Part shown: positions 31,196 to 41,864 of the stretch, piece after piece
Layout of the letters: every line of letters starts with the position of its first letter
Position numbering within the stretch: the first letter of the stretch is position 1
Origin: CBDIBC01 sp965276635
Lineage (GTDB): Bacteria; Actinomycetota; Acidimicrobiia; Acidimicrobiales; Palsa-688
Reading direction: 5' to 3'
DNA length: 64,000 nt
NCBI GenBank assembly: GCA_965276635.1
Contig: CBDIBC010000005.1
Span: 992,001 to 1,056,000, forward strand
The notes under the pieces: generated by a model
Told to the model about the DNA's origin: nothing
Seen by the model: the letters and a program-made list of their open reading frames with translations, nothing else
Database searches by the model: none
Position numbers and translations under genes: made by a program

Positions 31196-31312
31196 GTATC
31201 GTTATCTGCCTGCACCGGGTTGTGTCGTCCAGGTGGGAGCTTGAGCGACTCGCGAAGCGCTGCCGTCGCCCTGCAGGTGGCGGCTGGGCCTGGACTGAAC
31301 CGGCGCAGGGGC

Positions 31313-32650
31313 TCAGCGGGTGGCGCCGCCGCCGGAGGGGCGCCGGCCGACAGTGCCGGCGGCGGCGGCGAGGGCGTCAGCCACCCGCAGGGCGTCCTCT
31401 GCGCCGACCAGGCCGACCGTGACCCGGAGGTGGTCGGACGCCAGGGGCTCGACCTCGAACGGCGACCCGGGCGCGGCCCCGATACCCGCCGCAGCCAGAA
31501 CTAGGAGCGCCGAGTGCTCGTGGGCGACCTCGACCCACAGGTTGATCCCGTCCTGCCCGGTCAGCGCCACCCCGCGGTCGACCAGGAGCGCCGACAGCCG
31601 CTGCCGGCGTTCGGCATACAGCTCCCGAGCCCGCTCGACCGCAGCCATCGACACCGGGTCACCGAGCAGGTCCACCAGCACGGCCTGCAGCAGCCGGCTG
31701 CTCCAGCCCGGCCCGAGCAGCCGGCGCCGGTCGAGGGCGTCCACGACCGGCGCCGCGCCGCCGACCGCGGCGAGACGCAGATCGGGCCCGAGGCTCTTGG
31801 AGAAGCTCTGGATGTGGACGACCTGGTCGGGGAGCCGGGCGCCGAGCGACACCAACGGGGCGCCCGATATCTCCCCGGCGTGATCGTCTTCGACGACGAG
31901 GACGGCGCCGGTGCGCAAGATGGCGGTGAGGCGGTCCGCCCGGGCCCGACTGAGGTTCACGCCGGAGGGGTTGTGAGCCCGCGGCTGCAGCACGAACATG
32001 ACCGGCTGGGCGCTCATCGCCGCTTCGACCGCGTCCGGGTCGGGGCCTTCGTCGTCGAGCGGGACAGCGATGGGCTCCGCGCCGCGCTCCTCGAGCATGT
32101 CGAGGACCGGGGGGAAGCAGGGATTCTCGACCAGCACCCGGTCTCCGAACCGAACCGCCAGGCTCGTCACCCGGTCCAGCGCATCCAGCGCCCCGTTGAG
32201 CACCGTGAGCCGACCGGGGGTGAACGGCCAGCGATCCAGGAGGAGCTCTTCCAGCTCGGGCAGCACCGGTCGGTCGGCGTAGCGGGCGGCGAAGCGACGC
32301 TTGCCGACCCGGGCCAGCGCCGGACCCAGGTCAGGCAGCAGCGCCGAGTCCGGGGTACCGGTCGAGAGGTCCAGCGGCACCGGCCCGGGGTTCTCGTAGA
32401 CCCGCAGCATCCGTCGCGCCGCCGACACCCCGGGGTCCCCCCGCACGTAGGTCCCGCTTCGTCCCCGGGCGTTGACCAGCCCGGCCCGACCGAGTGAGCG
32501 CCACGCCTGGCTGACCGTCGTGGGGCTGACCCCCAGTCCGTCCGCGATCCGGCGCACGGTCGGCAGCCGCTGGCCCGGCGCCAGGCGCTCGTCGCTGATC
32601 AGCCTTCCGACCGCGGCGGCGATGCCGCGCCCGCTGGGGTCGGTGACCAC
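31313..32650 (-). CDS. MocR/GntR-type regulator with aminotransferase domain
   Basis: About 445 residues. The N-terminal GntR winged helix is R-L-P-T-V-R-R-I-A-D-G-L-G-V-S-P-T-T-V-S, then a fold-type-I aminotransferase domain: N-P-S-G motif (A-H-N-P-S-G-V-N), V-V-E-D-D-H-A-G and the PLP-binding Lys in Q-S-F-S-K-S-L-G-P-D. MocR regulators use PLP as an effector sensor, often for amino acids or amines such as beta-alanine. It is the last gene of the pyrimidine/beta-alanine operon, 55 bp after the permease, and is the obvious candidate regulator. Start uncertain: GTG at 32650 is the first usable codon. Confidence 0.87.
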   Translation of the reverse strand: MVTDPSGRGIAAAVGRLISDERLAPGQRLPTVRRIADGLGVSPTTVSQAWRSLGRAGLVNARGRSGTYVRGDPGVSAARRMLRVYENPGPVPLDLSTGTPDSALLPDLGPALARVGKRRFAARYADRPVLPELEELLLDRWPFTPGRLTVLNGALDALDRVTSLAVRFGDRVLVENPCFPPVLDMLEERGAEPIAVPLDDEGPDPDAVEAAMSAQPVMFVLQPRAHNPSGVNLSRARADRLTAILRTGAVLVVEDDHAGEISGAPLVSLGARLPDQVVHIQSFSKSLGPDLRLAAVGGAAPVVDALDRRRLLGPGWSSRLLQAVLVDLLGDPVSMAAVERARELYAERRQRLSALLVDRGVALTGQDGINLWVEVAHEHSALLVLAAAGIGAAPGSPFEVEPLASDHLRVTVGLVGAEDALRVADALAAAAGTVGRRPSGGGATR

Positions 32651-32705
32651 ATCGACGATCAGCTTGAGCGTCTCGTCTGCTCCGGAGATGGGAATCGTGT
32701 CCCGG

Positions 32706-33719
32706 TCAGGCGATGAGTTGTTCGGTGCGCCGGCGAGCCAGCTGCGACAGCGCCACGGCCACGATGAGCGCCCCGCCGTAGAAGACGTCCTGGACCCATG
32801 AGCCCAGACCCAGGATGGCGAGTCCGGTCACTCCCGTCACGAGGAAGTAGGCGGCGATGATCGTGCCCCACGCGTTGAAGCGACCAGGGACGATGGTGGT
32901 GGCCCCCAGGAAGGCGGCGGCGTAGGCGGGAAGCAGGAAGCTGGTGCCGGACGTGGGATCGGCCGACCCACTGGTGCCGGCGTACAGAACGCCGGCGAGG
33001 GCGGCGAGGAGGCCGGCGCCGACCAGCGCGCCCAGGCGGGACCGGCCCACGGCGATCCCACTCAGGCGGGCGACATTGCGGCCCGACCCCACGAAGAGCA
33101 GCTTGCGCCCGACGGAGGTGAACTCGAACAGGTACCACATGAAGATGCAGACCACGAGCCCGTAGTAGAACTCCAACGGGATGCCGAGAAACCGGTCGGC
33201 GACGACCACGTTGACCAGTCCGGTCGAGATGCCGGCGAACGTGCGATCGTTGCTGATGAGCAGCACGATGCCGGCCAGCAACGTGCCCATGCCCAAGGTG
33301 ACGATGAACGGGTTGATGCCGAAGATCAGCACGAACAGACCGTTGACCAGGCCGACCACCGCGCCCATGGCCAACGCGGCCAGGATCACCAGCCAGACGC
33401 TGACGTGGTGGCCACCATTGAGGATCCCCATCATCATCGCCGACAGGGTCAACGTCCCCGCCACCGACAGGTCGTAGTCCCCGGCCCGCAACGGAAGCAA
33501 CAAACCCAGGGTCAGGACGACGAGAACGGCGTCCGACCCGAAGATGGTGCCGAAGTTGCCGATGGTGAGAAATGTCGACGGTCGCAGCGCTCCGAAGATC
33601 ACCACGACCACGATCCAGGCCAGGACGACAGAGAAGCGCTCCAGCTCGGTGCGCAGGCGGAACCGTCGCGGGCGTGCCTCGGTGACGTCCGGGGGCGCAG
33701 GGGTGAGGGTCTTGGTCAC
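32706..33719 (-). CDS. Ribose/nucleoside-type ABC transporter permease (RbsC-like)
   Basis: A 337-residue permease with eight to ten spans. Branched-chain/sugar permease (BPD_transp_2) markers include L-R-A-G-D-Y-D-L-S-V-A-G-T-L-T-L near residue 80, V-N-G-L-F-V-L-I-F-G-I-N-P-F-I-V-T-L-G and a late G-R-F-N-A-W-G-T. It overlaps the ATPase gene by 4 bp. With the ATPase and lipoprotein it forms an importer of the ribose class, which includes nucleoside transporters. Since the neighbours degrade pyrimidines, the cargo is probably a pyrimidine base, nucleoside or a catabolic intermediate. Confidence 0.88.
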   Translation of the reverse strand: MTKTLTPAPPDVTEARPRRFRLRTELERFSVVLAWIVVVVIFGALRPSTFLTIGNFGTIFGSDAVLVVLTLGLLLPLRAGDYDLSVAGTLTLSAMMMGILNGGHHVSVWLVILAALAMGAVVGLVNGLFVLIFGINPFIVTLGMGTLLAGIVLLISNDRTFAGISTGLVNVVVADRFLGIPLEFYYGLVVCIFMWYLFEFTSVGRKLLFVGSGRNVARLSGIAVGRSRLGALVGAGLLAALAGVLYAGTSGSADPTSGTSFLLPAYAAAFLGATTIVPGRFNAWGTIIAAYFLVTGVTGLAILGLGSWVQDVFYGGALIVAVALSQLARRRTEQLIA

Positions 33720-35290
33720 GGGTCGCTCCGGTCGCTCAGCGGCGGCAAGGCAGCTGCGGTGCTGTAGCAGCTCTCGATAATGGCGTCTTTGTGCAGGTCG
33801 TCACCGGCCAGTTCGGCGACGACGCGGCCCCGGGCGAAGATCAGCACCCGGTCGCACAGCTCGCTCAGCTGCTCGGGGTCCGAGCTGGCGCACACCACGC
33901 CCACGCCGTCGCGAGCCACGGCGCGGATCCGCTGCAGGATGTCCTGGCGCGAGCCCACGTCGACGCCGTGGGTCGGCTCGTGGAGCAGCAGCAGCGACGG
34001 CCGGGTGGCCAGCCACTTGGCCAGGACGACCTTCTGCTGGTTGCCGCCGCTGAGGGTGGACAGCTTGGCGCGGGGGTCTCGGGGCCGCACGTCGTAGTCC
34101 TCGAGCAGCACGCAAGTTTCCCGAAGCAGGCGTCGACGGTTGAGGGTCTTGGCCGTGGAGTAACGGGGCAGGACCTGCAACGTCAGGTTCTCCGCCACCG
34201 TGAGGCTGCCCACGGCGCCGGCGCTATCGCGCTCCTCGGGGACGAACGCCACCCCAGCGGCCGTCGCCCGCCCGGGTGTGAGCGTGGCCAGGTCGAGCGC
34301 CACGTCCCCCACCCTCAGCTCTCCCTTCCCCGCCGCGATGGCGCCGAAGAGCAGGGCCGGGATCTCCTCGAACCCCGAGCCCAGCAGGCCCGTGACCCCC
34401 AGGACCTCGTCGCGGTGCACGGAGAAGTCCAGGTCCTCGACCAACTGCCCGCTCAGCCCGGACACCGACGCCACCTCGCCGCCGTCCGACCCCGCCGACC
34501 GGGCAGCACTCGCCTCGCCGCGCAGCGCCCGTCCGATGATCATCTCGACCAGCCGGTCGCTGTCCAGGCTGCTCGTGTCGACCGTGGACACCAGCGAACC
34601 GTCACGCAGCACGCTCACCCGCGACGTCGTCTCCAGCACCTCGTCCAGGTAGTGCGACACGAACAGCACGCTGTCGCCCTGGGCCACGATCTCCTCGATC
34701 AGGGCGAAGAGCTGATCGCGCCCGGCGATCGGGAGGAACGCCGTCACCTCGTCGAGCACGAGCAGACCGGGCTGGTGACCCCGGTCCGCGTGCCGCCGGC
34801 GGAGCTGGAACACGGCCCGCACGATGGCCACGTGGGCCTGGTCGGCGGCCGACAGTGAGCCCAGCCTGGCGGACGGGTCCAACGGGCGCCCGAAGGGCGC
34901 CAGCACCTCTCGCGCCCGTCGCTGCTCCGCGGCGCGGCGCAGGAGCCAGCTGGAGCCCACGGTGAGGTCGTCGATGAAGAGGTTCTCCGCAACCGTCAGG
35001 GACGGCACCAGACCGAGGTCCTGGTGCACGAAACGCACGCCGAGTCCCTGGAGCTGGGCGGCGCTGAGCGGCAGCGACACCGCCGTTCCGGCGATCTCGA
35101 TGTGCGCCCCCGGCTCGGGGGTGTGGAAGCCGGCGAGGACCTTGATGAGCGTCGACTTGCCCGAGCCGTTCTCGCCAACGAGCCCGTGCACCTCACCACG
35201 GGCCACGTCGAGGCTGATCGAGTCGAGGGCGCGCGTGCCGCCGAAGGACTTGGAGATGCCGCGGATCGACAGCACGGAGCGGTCGATCAC
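33716..35290 (-). CDS. Sugar/nucleoside ABC importer ATPase with two ABC domains
   Basis: About 524 residues, the duplicated RbsA/MglA type. Domain 1: Walker A G-E-N-G-S-G-K-S, signature-like S-L-S-A-A-D-Q, Walker B L-V-L-D-E-V-T-A, with S-H-Y-L-D-E as H-loop. Domain 2: the degenerate G-L-L-G-S-G-F-E-E in place of Walker A, which is normal in this family, then L-S-G-G-N-Q-Q-K-V and L-L-H-E-P-T-H-G-V-D-V-G. An R-R-R-H-A-D-R-G-H insert just before Walker B of domain 1 is unusual. GTG at 35290 is preferred over an upstream start that would run into the lipoprotein gene. Confidence 0.88.
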   Translation of the reverse strand: MIDRSVLSIRGISKSFGGTRALDSISLDVARGEVHGLVGENGSGKSTLIKVLAGFHTPEPGAHIEIAGTAVSLPLSAAQLQGLGVRFVHQDLGLVPSLTVAENLFIDDLTVGSSWLLRRAAEQRRAREVLAPFGRPLDPSARLGSLSAADQAHVAIVRAVFQLRRRHADRGHQPGLLVLDEVTAFLPIAGRDQLFALIEEIVAQGDSVLFVSHYLDEVLETTSRVSVLRDGSLVSTVDTSSLDSDRLVEMIIGRALRGEASAARSAGSDGGEVASVSGLSGQLVEDLDFSVHRDEVLGVTGLLGSGFEEIPALLFGAIAAGKGELRVGDVALDLATLTPGRATAAGVAFVPEERDSAGAVGSLTVAENLTLQVLPRYSTAKTLNRRRLLRETCVLLEDYDVRPRDPRAKLSTLSGGNQQKVVLAKWLATRPSLLLLHEPTHGVDVGSRQDILQRIRAVARDGVGVVCASSDPEQLSELCDRVLIFARGRVVAELAGDDLHKDAIIESCYSTAAALPPLSDRSDP

Positions 35291-35315
35291 CGCCCCGTGC
35301 TCGGCCGCGACGGGG

Positions 35316-36482
35316 CTAGCCAATCCCCCACAGCTTGTTGTAACCGGCGATGTACGACGTGCCATATCCAACCGAGTTCTTCGGTGGCTTCCCCGCGGTG
35401 TCCACGTTCTTCTTGGTGAAGATCAGCATCGGGGTGTTCTCGTTGGCGACCGGCGGCAGTCCCGCCGCCACGCGCATGTCCTGATCCATCGCCGCCTTGG
35501 AGATCCAGTCCAGGTCCTCACCGACGTCCATGCGCACGGTGTCGGCGTCCTGCATCATCTTGAGCACGAACGGCGTCCCGTCGTAGGTCGAGATGTGCAC
35601 CCGTCCGGTGCGCGCCGAGGAGGTGATGGCCGGGACGACGAACTGCGACTGGCTGTCGTAGACAGGGAGGATGTAGTCGAGGTTGGGGTCGGCGCTGAGC
35701 GCCGACTGCACCTGGGTCTGGGTCTGCGACGCCCAGTCCGCCACCGGGATGTCGATGTTCTTGACCTTGCACGCCGAGCAGTACGTGGAGAACTCGTTGT
35801 CGATCGCCTTGACCATGAAGGGGCTGCTCACCACGTCGCTCGAGCCGATCACCAGCACGTCGGCCTTGCCCGACGTGTCGGAGACGGCCCAATCGGCCAT
35901 GAGCCGGCCCGCGGCGGCGTAGGGGACGTTCATGGCGTCGACACCCGGAGGTACCGGCTGGGCCAGGTCGTAGGCGTCGGAAGCGACCACAGGGATCGAC
36001 GCCGCCTTGGCCTGGGCCACCTGCGGGCCGAGCTGGGCCGGGTTGATGCCCGAGAGAAGGTCGATGACGCTGGCCTTCTGGTTGACAGCAGTCTGCATCC
36101 CCTGAACCCATGCCGAGGGCGAGCCCGAGTTGGTCCAGTCCTGGTACTTGAAGCCGACCTGGTTGGCGACCTGCTGGTTGCCCTGCTCCAGGACCTGGAC
36201 GAACTGGTCCGCGCTATTGACCGGCACGCTGAAGACGGACTTGCCTGCCATCACCTTCTTGGCGTCGAACGGCGGCCCGGGAGCCTTGAAGGTCGGCAGC
36301 TGGCCGTAGGCGGCGAGCTGGCCCCGGACGTAGCTCAGGTTGGCACCACTCGACGAGCCCCCCGAGCTCGTCGACTTGGTGGTCGAGCTCCCGCAGCCGC
36401 TGGCGGCGAGCACCGCGGCCAGACCGGCGGCGACCAGGGGTGCGGTTCGGCTGCGCGTCAGCCGTCTGTGCGTCAGCTGCAT
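35316..36482 (-). CDS. Substrate-binding lipoprotein of the ribose-type ABC importer
   Basis: A 388-residue periplasmic-binding protein (Peripla_BP_4 class). The signal peptide (basic start, hydrophobic core) ends in lipobox A-S-G-C with Cys30, followed by a Ser/Gly/Thr-rich linker. The mature domain has G-K-S-V-F-S-V-P-V-N, D-L-L-S-G-I-N-P-A-Q-L and I-P-V-V-A-S-D-A-Y-D, the typical ligand-cleft strands. It is first of the three transporter genes, 26 bp from the ATPase, and follows the aminotransferase after 27 bp. Confidence 0.9.
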   Translation of the reverse strand: MQLTHRRLTRSRTAPLVAAGLAAVLAASGCGSSTTKSTSSGGSSSGANLSYVRGQLAAYGQLPTFKAPGPPFDAKKVMAGKSVFSVPVNSADQFVQVLEQGNQQVANQVGFKYQDWTNSGSPSAWVQGMQTAVNQKASVIDLLSGINPAQLGPQVAQAKAASIPVVASDAYDLAQPVPPGVDAMNVPYAAAGRLMADWAVSDTSGKADVLVIGSSDVVSSPFMVKAIDNEFSTYCSACKVKNIDIPVADWASQTQTQVQSALSADPNLDYILPVYDSQSQFVVPAITSSARTGRVHISTYDGTPFVLKMMQDADTVRMDVGEDLDWISKAAMDQDMRVAAGLPPVANENTPMLIFTKKNVDTAGKPPKNSVGYGTSYIAGYNKLWGIG

Positions 36483-36509
36483 GTCGGGTTCCTTATCTTT
36501 CGGAGCGGG

Positions 36510-37886
36510 TCATGACGGCCCGTAGTGGTGGTCGATCTCTCCCAGGGCCTCGTCGAGCGCGGTGAGGGCCGTGGCCACCTCTGCGTCGGTGACGTTGCAA
36601 GGGGGGACGAGGTGCAGGCGGTTCTGGTTGGCCAGCGCCAGCAGCCCCCGGCGTCGGCAGGCACCGGCGAGCTCGGCCATCGGCGCGTTGGCCGGCCCGC
36701 TGGCGTTGTAGGGGACAAGCGTCTCCCTCGTGGTCCGGTCGCGGACCAGGTCGAGGGCCCAGAAGACCCCCAGCCCCCGGACCTCGCCGACGACGGGATG
36801 GCGCTCGCCGATCTGGGCCAGGCCGGGGCCGAGGAGGTCCTCACCGACACGTTCGGCCCGCTCGACCATGCCCTCGTCAGCCATGGCGTCGAGGGTGGCC
36901 ACCGCGGACGCACACCCGAGCGGATGGCCCGAGTAGGTGGACCCGCCGGGATACACCCGGTCCAGGAAGGTTTCGTAGATCGCATCGCTGAGAACCACAC
37001 CCCCCATGGGGACGTAACCCGAGTTGACGCCCTTGGCGAAGGCGATCAGGTCCGGGACAGCGCCCCAGTGGTCGAACGCGAACCAGCTCCCGGTGCGGCC
37101 GAAGCCGGCCATGACCTCGTCGGCGATCCACATGATGCCGTACTCGTCACAGAGCTGCCGCACGCCCTCGAGGTAACCGGCGGGCGGGACAATGACCCCG
37201 GCGGTCCCGGGTATCGACTCGATGAGGATCCCGGCAACCGTGGCCGGCCCCTCGAACTCGACGACCTGGCGCAGGTGCGCCAGCGCCCGCTGGCACTCGT
37301 CCTCCTCGGTGACCGACCAGAACGGCGTCCGGTAGAGGAACGGCCCGAACGCGTGCACGTGGCCGGCCACCCCGAAGTCGTTGGCCCATCGACGCGGATC
37401 CCCCGTGGCCACGATGGCCGACGTGGTGTTGCCGTGATAAGAGCGGTAGGCCGAGATGATCTTCGGCCGCCCGGTGTGGGCGCGGGCCATGCGGATGGCG
37501 TTCTCGATGGCCTCGGCGCCGGCGCTGGTAAAGTACACCCGGTCCAGACCTGGCGGGGTGTGCGACACGATCCGGGCCGCCGCCTCGCCGCGCACATCAT
37601 TGGCGAACTGCGGGGCGATGGTGCACAGCCGGGCGGCCTGGTCCTGGATGGCGCGCACCACGCGCGAGTGCTGGTGGCCGATGTTGGTGAAGACGAGCTG
37701 GGAGGCGAAGTCGAGGTACCGGTGGCCCTCGTAGTCCCACACCGTGGTGCCCTCGGCACCGGCGATCGGCATGGGCGTCAACGACCGCTGCGCCGACCAG
37801 GAGTGAAAGACGTGGGCCCGATCCAGGTCGACCACTCGGCGCCCTTCGGCGGCGAGGCTCGCGGCGTCGGATGTGGTGGCGCTCAC
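36510..37886 (-). CDS. Class III aminotransferase (probable beta-alanine/beta-aminoisobutyrate:pyruvate)
   Basis: A 458-residue PLP enzyme. It has T-S-A-G-A-E-A-I-E-N-A-I-R-M-A near residue 117, Y-R-S-Y-H-G-N-T-T, W-I-A-D-E-V-M-A-G-F-G-R-T-G with the cofactor Asp, and the Schiff-base Lys in A-F-A-K-G-V-N-S-G-Y. The family includes omega-amino acid:pyruvate transaminases. The reductive pyrimidine pathway ends in beta-alanine or beta-aminoisobutyrate, and the downstream step needs a semialdehyde, which this enzyme would supply to the dehydrogenase at 38925. It overlaps the LLM gene by 4 bp. Confidence 0.9.
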   Translation of the reverse strand: MSATTSDAASLAAEGRRVVDLDRAHVFHSWSAQRSLTPMPIAGAEGTTVWDYEGHRYLDFASQLVFTNIGHQHSRVVRAIQDQAARLCTIAPQFANDVRGEAAARIVSHTPPGLDRVYFTSAGAEAIENAIRMARAHTGRPKIISAYRSYHGNTTSAIVATGDPRRWANDFGVAGHVHAFGPFLYRTPFWSVTEEDECQRALAHLRQVVEFEGPATVAGILIESIPGTAGVIVPPAGYLEGVRQLCDEYGIMWIADEVMAGFGRTGSWFAFDHWGAVPDLIAFAKGVNSGYVPMGGVVLSDAIYETFLDRVYPGGSTYSGHPLGCASAVATLDAMADEGMVERAERVGEDLLGPGLAQIGERHPVVGEVRGLGVFWALDLVRDRTTRETLVPYNASGPANAPMAELAGACRRRGLLALANQNRLHLVPPCNVTDAEVATALTALDEALGEIDHHYGPS

Positions 37887-38914
37887 GAAGCCACCAGCTG
37901 GGTCGCAGCGACCCGCTCTCGCAGGGCCGGGATGACCACCTCGCCGTAGGCGTCGAGCGTGGCCGACTTCCCGTCGTGTTGGAGGTAGAGGGCGAACTGG
38001 TCGACACCCAGGTCCCGCAGCTCCTCGAGGCGCTCGACGTGGCGGGACGGCGGCCCGAGCAGGCAGAAGCGGTCGACGATCCCGTCGGGGACGAACTCGG
38101 TGTCGGCGTTGGCGGCCCTACCATGCTCGTTGTAGTCGTAGCCCTTGCGTCCGGCGATGTAGTCCGTCAGCGCACCCGGGACCTCCCGGCCTGCGGCGCC
38201 GTAGCGGGACACGATGTCGGCGACGTGATTGCCGACCATCCCACCGAACCAGCGGCACTGGTCCCGCTGGTGCGCCAGGTCGTCGCCGACGTAGGCGGGG
38301 GCAGCCACGCAGATCGTCACGCTGGCCGGGTCGCGCCCGGCGGCCTCCGCCGCCTCCCGCACCGCCTTGATGCTCCACGCCACCACGTCGGGGTCGGCCA
38401 GCTGCAGGATGAATCCGTCTGCGCACTCGCCGACGAGCGCCAGCATCTTGGGCCCGTAGGCGGCCACCCACACCGGCAGCCGGCTCGACGGGTTCCACGG
38501 CAGCCGCAGGCGGGCACCCCGATGCTCCACGTCCCGGCCGTTGGCCAGCTCGCGGATCACGTGCACCGCGTCGCGCAGCGTCGACAGCGAGGCCGGGCTT
38601 CCGTTGAGCGTCCGGACGGCAGAGTCGCCCCGCCCGATACCGCAGACGGTGCGGTTGCCGAACATCTCGTTCAAGGTGGCGAAACCGGACGCGGTCACCG
38701 TCGGTTCCCGGGTCAGCGGGTTGGTGACCATCGGCCCCACGGTGATGCGATGCGTGGCCGAGAGGATCTGGCTGTAGATGACGAACGGCTCCTCCCAGAG
38801 CAGATGGGAGTCGAAGGTCCAGGCGTGGCTGAAGCCGGCCAGCTCGGCCCGGCGGGCCAGGTCGACCACGTTCCACGCCGGAGGATTGGTTTGGAGCACG
38901 ACACCGAAGTCCAC
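37883..38914 (-). CDS. LLM-class F420-dependent oxidoreductase
   Basis: About 343 residues of the luciferase-like fold (TIGR03842-like). It starts V-D-F-G-V-V-L-Q-T-N-P-P-A, then S-H-A-W-T-F-D-S-H-L-L-W-E, G-I-G-R-G-D-S-A and the C-terminal G-V-D-Q-F-A-L-Y. GTG at 38914 is supported by GAGGA 7 nt upstream and matches the normal family start; a TTG 39 bp upstream would overlap the dehydrogenase. Members with this context are found in pyrimidine-degradation operons of actinobacteria. It might reduce uracil/thymine to the dihydro form, for which no classical dihydropyrimidine dehydrogenase is present. That role is inferred. Confidence 0.85.
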   Translation of the reverse strand: MDFGVVLQTNPPAWNVVDLARRAELAGFSHAWTFDSHLLWEEPFVIYSQILSATHRITVGPMVTNPLTREPTVTASGFATLNEMFGNRTVCGIGRGDSAVRTLNGSPASLSTLRDAVHVIRELANGRDVEHRGARLRLPWNPSSRLPVWVAAYGPKMLALVGECADGFILQLADPDVVAWSIKAVREAAEAAGRDPASVTICVAAPAYVGDDLAHQRDQCRWFGGMVGNHVADIVSRYGAAGREVPGALTDYIAGRKGYDYNEHGRAANADTEFVPDGIVDRFCLLGPPSRHVERLEELRDLGVDQFALYLQHDGKSATLDAYGEVVIPALRERVAATQLVAS

Positions 38915-38924
38915 GACCGCTTCC

Positions 38925-40421
<1,497 letters not shown>

Positions 40422-40444
40422 GGTCTTCCTCCGGGTCTTGGTGG

Positions 40445-41857
40445 TCAGACGAGGCAGTCGGCCAGGCCCCGCTTGAGGAAACGACCGTCACCCGGGCGGC
40501 CGAGGTAGCGGCCCCCGTCGATGATCACGTTGCCCCGGGAGATGACGGTGTCCACATGTCCGTCGATCTCCCGGCCCTCGTAGGCGGAGTAGTCCATCTG
40601 CATGTGGTGGGTGTCGACGCTGATGCGCGTCCGGCCCGAGGGGTCGTAGACCACGACGTCGGCGTCGCTGCCGGGGGTCAGGACACCTTTGCGCGGGTAG
40701 AGCCCGAACAGGCGGGCCGGGTTGGTCGAGCACAGCTCGACCCAGCGCGGCAGGCTCAGGTGGCCGTCCACCACACCCTGGTAGATCAGGTCCATGCGGT
40801 GCTCGACGCCGCCGATGCCGTTGGGGATCTTGGCGAAGTCACCCAACCCCAGCTCCTTCTGCTCCTTGAGGCAGAACGGGCAGTGGTCGGTGCCGATAAC
40901 GGAGAGGTCGTCAGTGCGCAGATACCGCCACAACTCGTCCTGGTGGCCCTCCGACCGGGCCCGCAGGGGCGTCGAGCACACGTACTTGGCGCCGTCGAAC
41001 CCCTCGGCGAACAAGTGCTCCTCGAGGGAGAGGTACAGGTACTGCGGGCACGTCTCACCGAACACGTTCCAGCCCGCGCCTCGCGCCTCGGCCAGCGTGG
41101 CCACGGCCTGCTTGGCGGACATGTGGACGATGTAGAGCGGGGCCCGGGCGATGTGGGCCAGCATGATGGCCCGGTGGGTGGCCTCCTCCTCGGTCTCCCA
41201 CGGCCGGGTGGTGCCGTGGTAACCGGGCGCCGTCTCGCCTCGGGCCAGCGCCTGCTGGACGAGCACGTCGATGGCGATGCCGTTCTCGGCGTGCATCATG
41301 ACCAGGGCGCCGCTCTCGGATGCGGATTGCATAGCTCGCAGGATCTGGCCGTCGTCGGAGTAGAACACGCCCGGATAGCCCATGAACATCTTGAAGCTGG
41401 TGACGCCCTCGGTCATCAGCTCGTCCATCCCCTTGAGGACGTCGTCGTCCACGGCGGAGAGGATCTGGTGGAAGCCGTAGTCGATGGCACAGCGTCCGTC
41501 GGCCTTGTCGTGCCAGGCGGAGATGCCGTCGAGGATCCGCTCCCCGGTCCGGTGCACGATGAAGTCCACGATCGTGGTCGTCCCGCCCCAGGCCGCGGCT
41601 CGGGTGCCGGTCTCGAAGGTGTCGGAGGCGGTCGTCCCGCCGAAGGGCATCTCCATGTGGGTGTGCCCGTCGACGCCGCCGGGGATGACGTAGCGCCCGG
41701 TGGCGTCGATCACCCGATCGGCGGATGCGGCCACATCCCCGAGCGCGGTGCTCCCCGGGTCCAGCAGGGCCGCGATCTTCTCCCCGTCGATGAGCACATC
41801 TGCGATCGACAGGCCCGAAGCCGAGACGACCGTCCCGCCTGTGATGAGCGTCGTCAT
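40445..41857 (-). CDS. hydA: Dihydropyrimidinase
   Basis: A 470-residue cyclic amidohydrolase. Metal ligands His65/His67 in D-G-H-T-H-M-E, the carboxylated Lys156 in T-S-F-K-M-F-M-G-Y, the M-H-A-E-N and V-H-M-S His residues and the G-T-D-H-C-P-F Asp are all there, so it should be active. It opens dihydrouracil or dihydrothymine to the N-carbamoyl-beta-amino acid. The adjacent nitrilase-family gene, 7 bp upstream, supplies the next hydrolysis. The start ATG at 41857 is unambiguous. Confidence 0.95.
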   Translation of the reverse strand: MTTLITGGTVVSASGLSIADVLIDGEKIAALLDPGSTALGDVAASADRVIDATGRYVIPGGVDGHTHMEMPFGGTTASDTFETGTRAAAWGGTTTIVDFIVHRTGERILDGISAWHDKADGRCAIDYGFHQILSAVDDDVLKGMDELMTEGVTSFKMFMGYPGVFYSDDGQILRAMQSASESGALVMMHAENGIAIDVLVQQALARGETAPGYHGTTRPWETEEEATHRAIMLAHIARAPLYIVHMSAKQAVATLAEARGAGWNVFGETCPQYLYLSLEEHLFAEGFDGAKYVCSTPLRARSEGHQDELWRYLRTDDLSVIGTDHCPFCLKEQKELGLGDFAKIPNGIGGVEHRMDLIYQGVVDGHLSLPRWVELCSTNPARLFGLYPRKGVLTPGSDADVVVYDPSGRTRISVDTHHMQMDYSAYEGREIDGHVDTVISRGNVIIDGGRYLGRPGDGRFLKRGLADCLV

Positions 41858-41864
41858 CAGTCAG

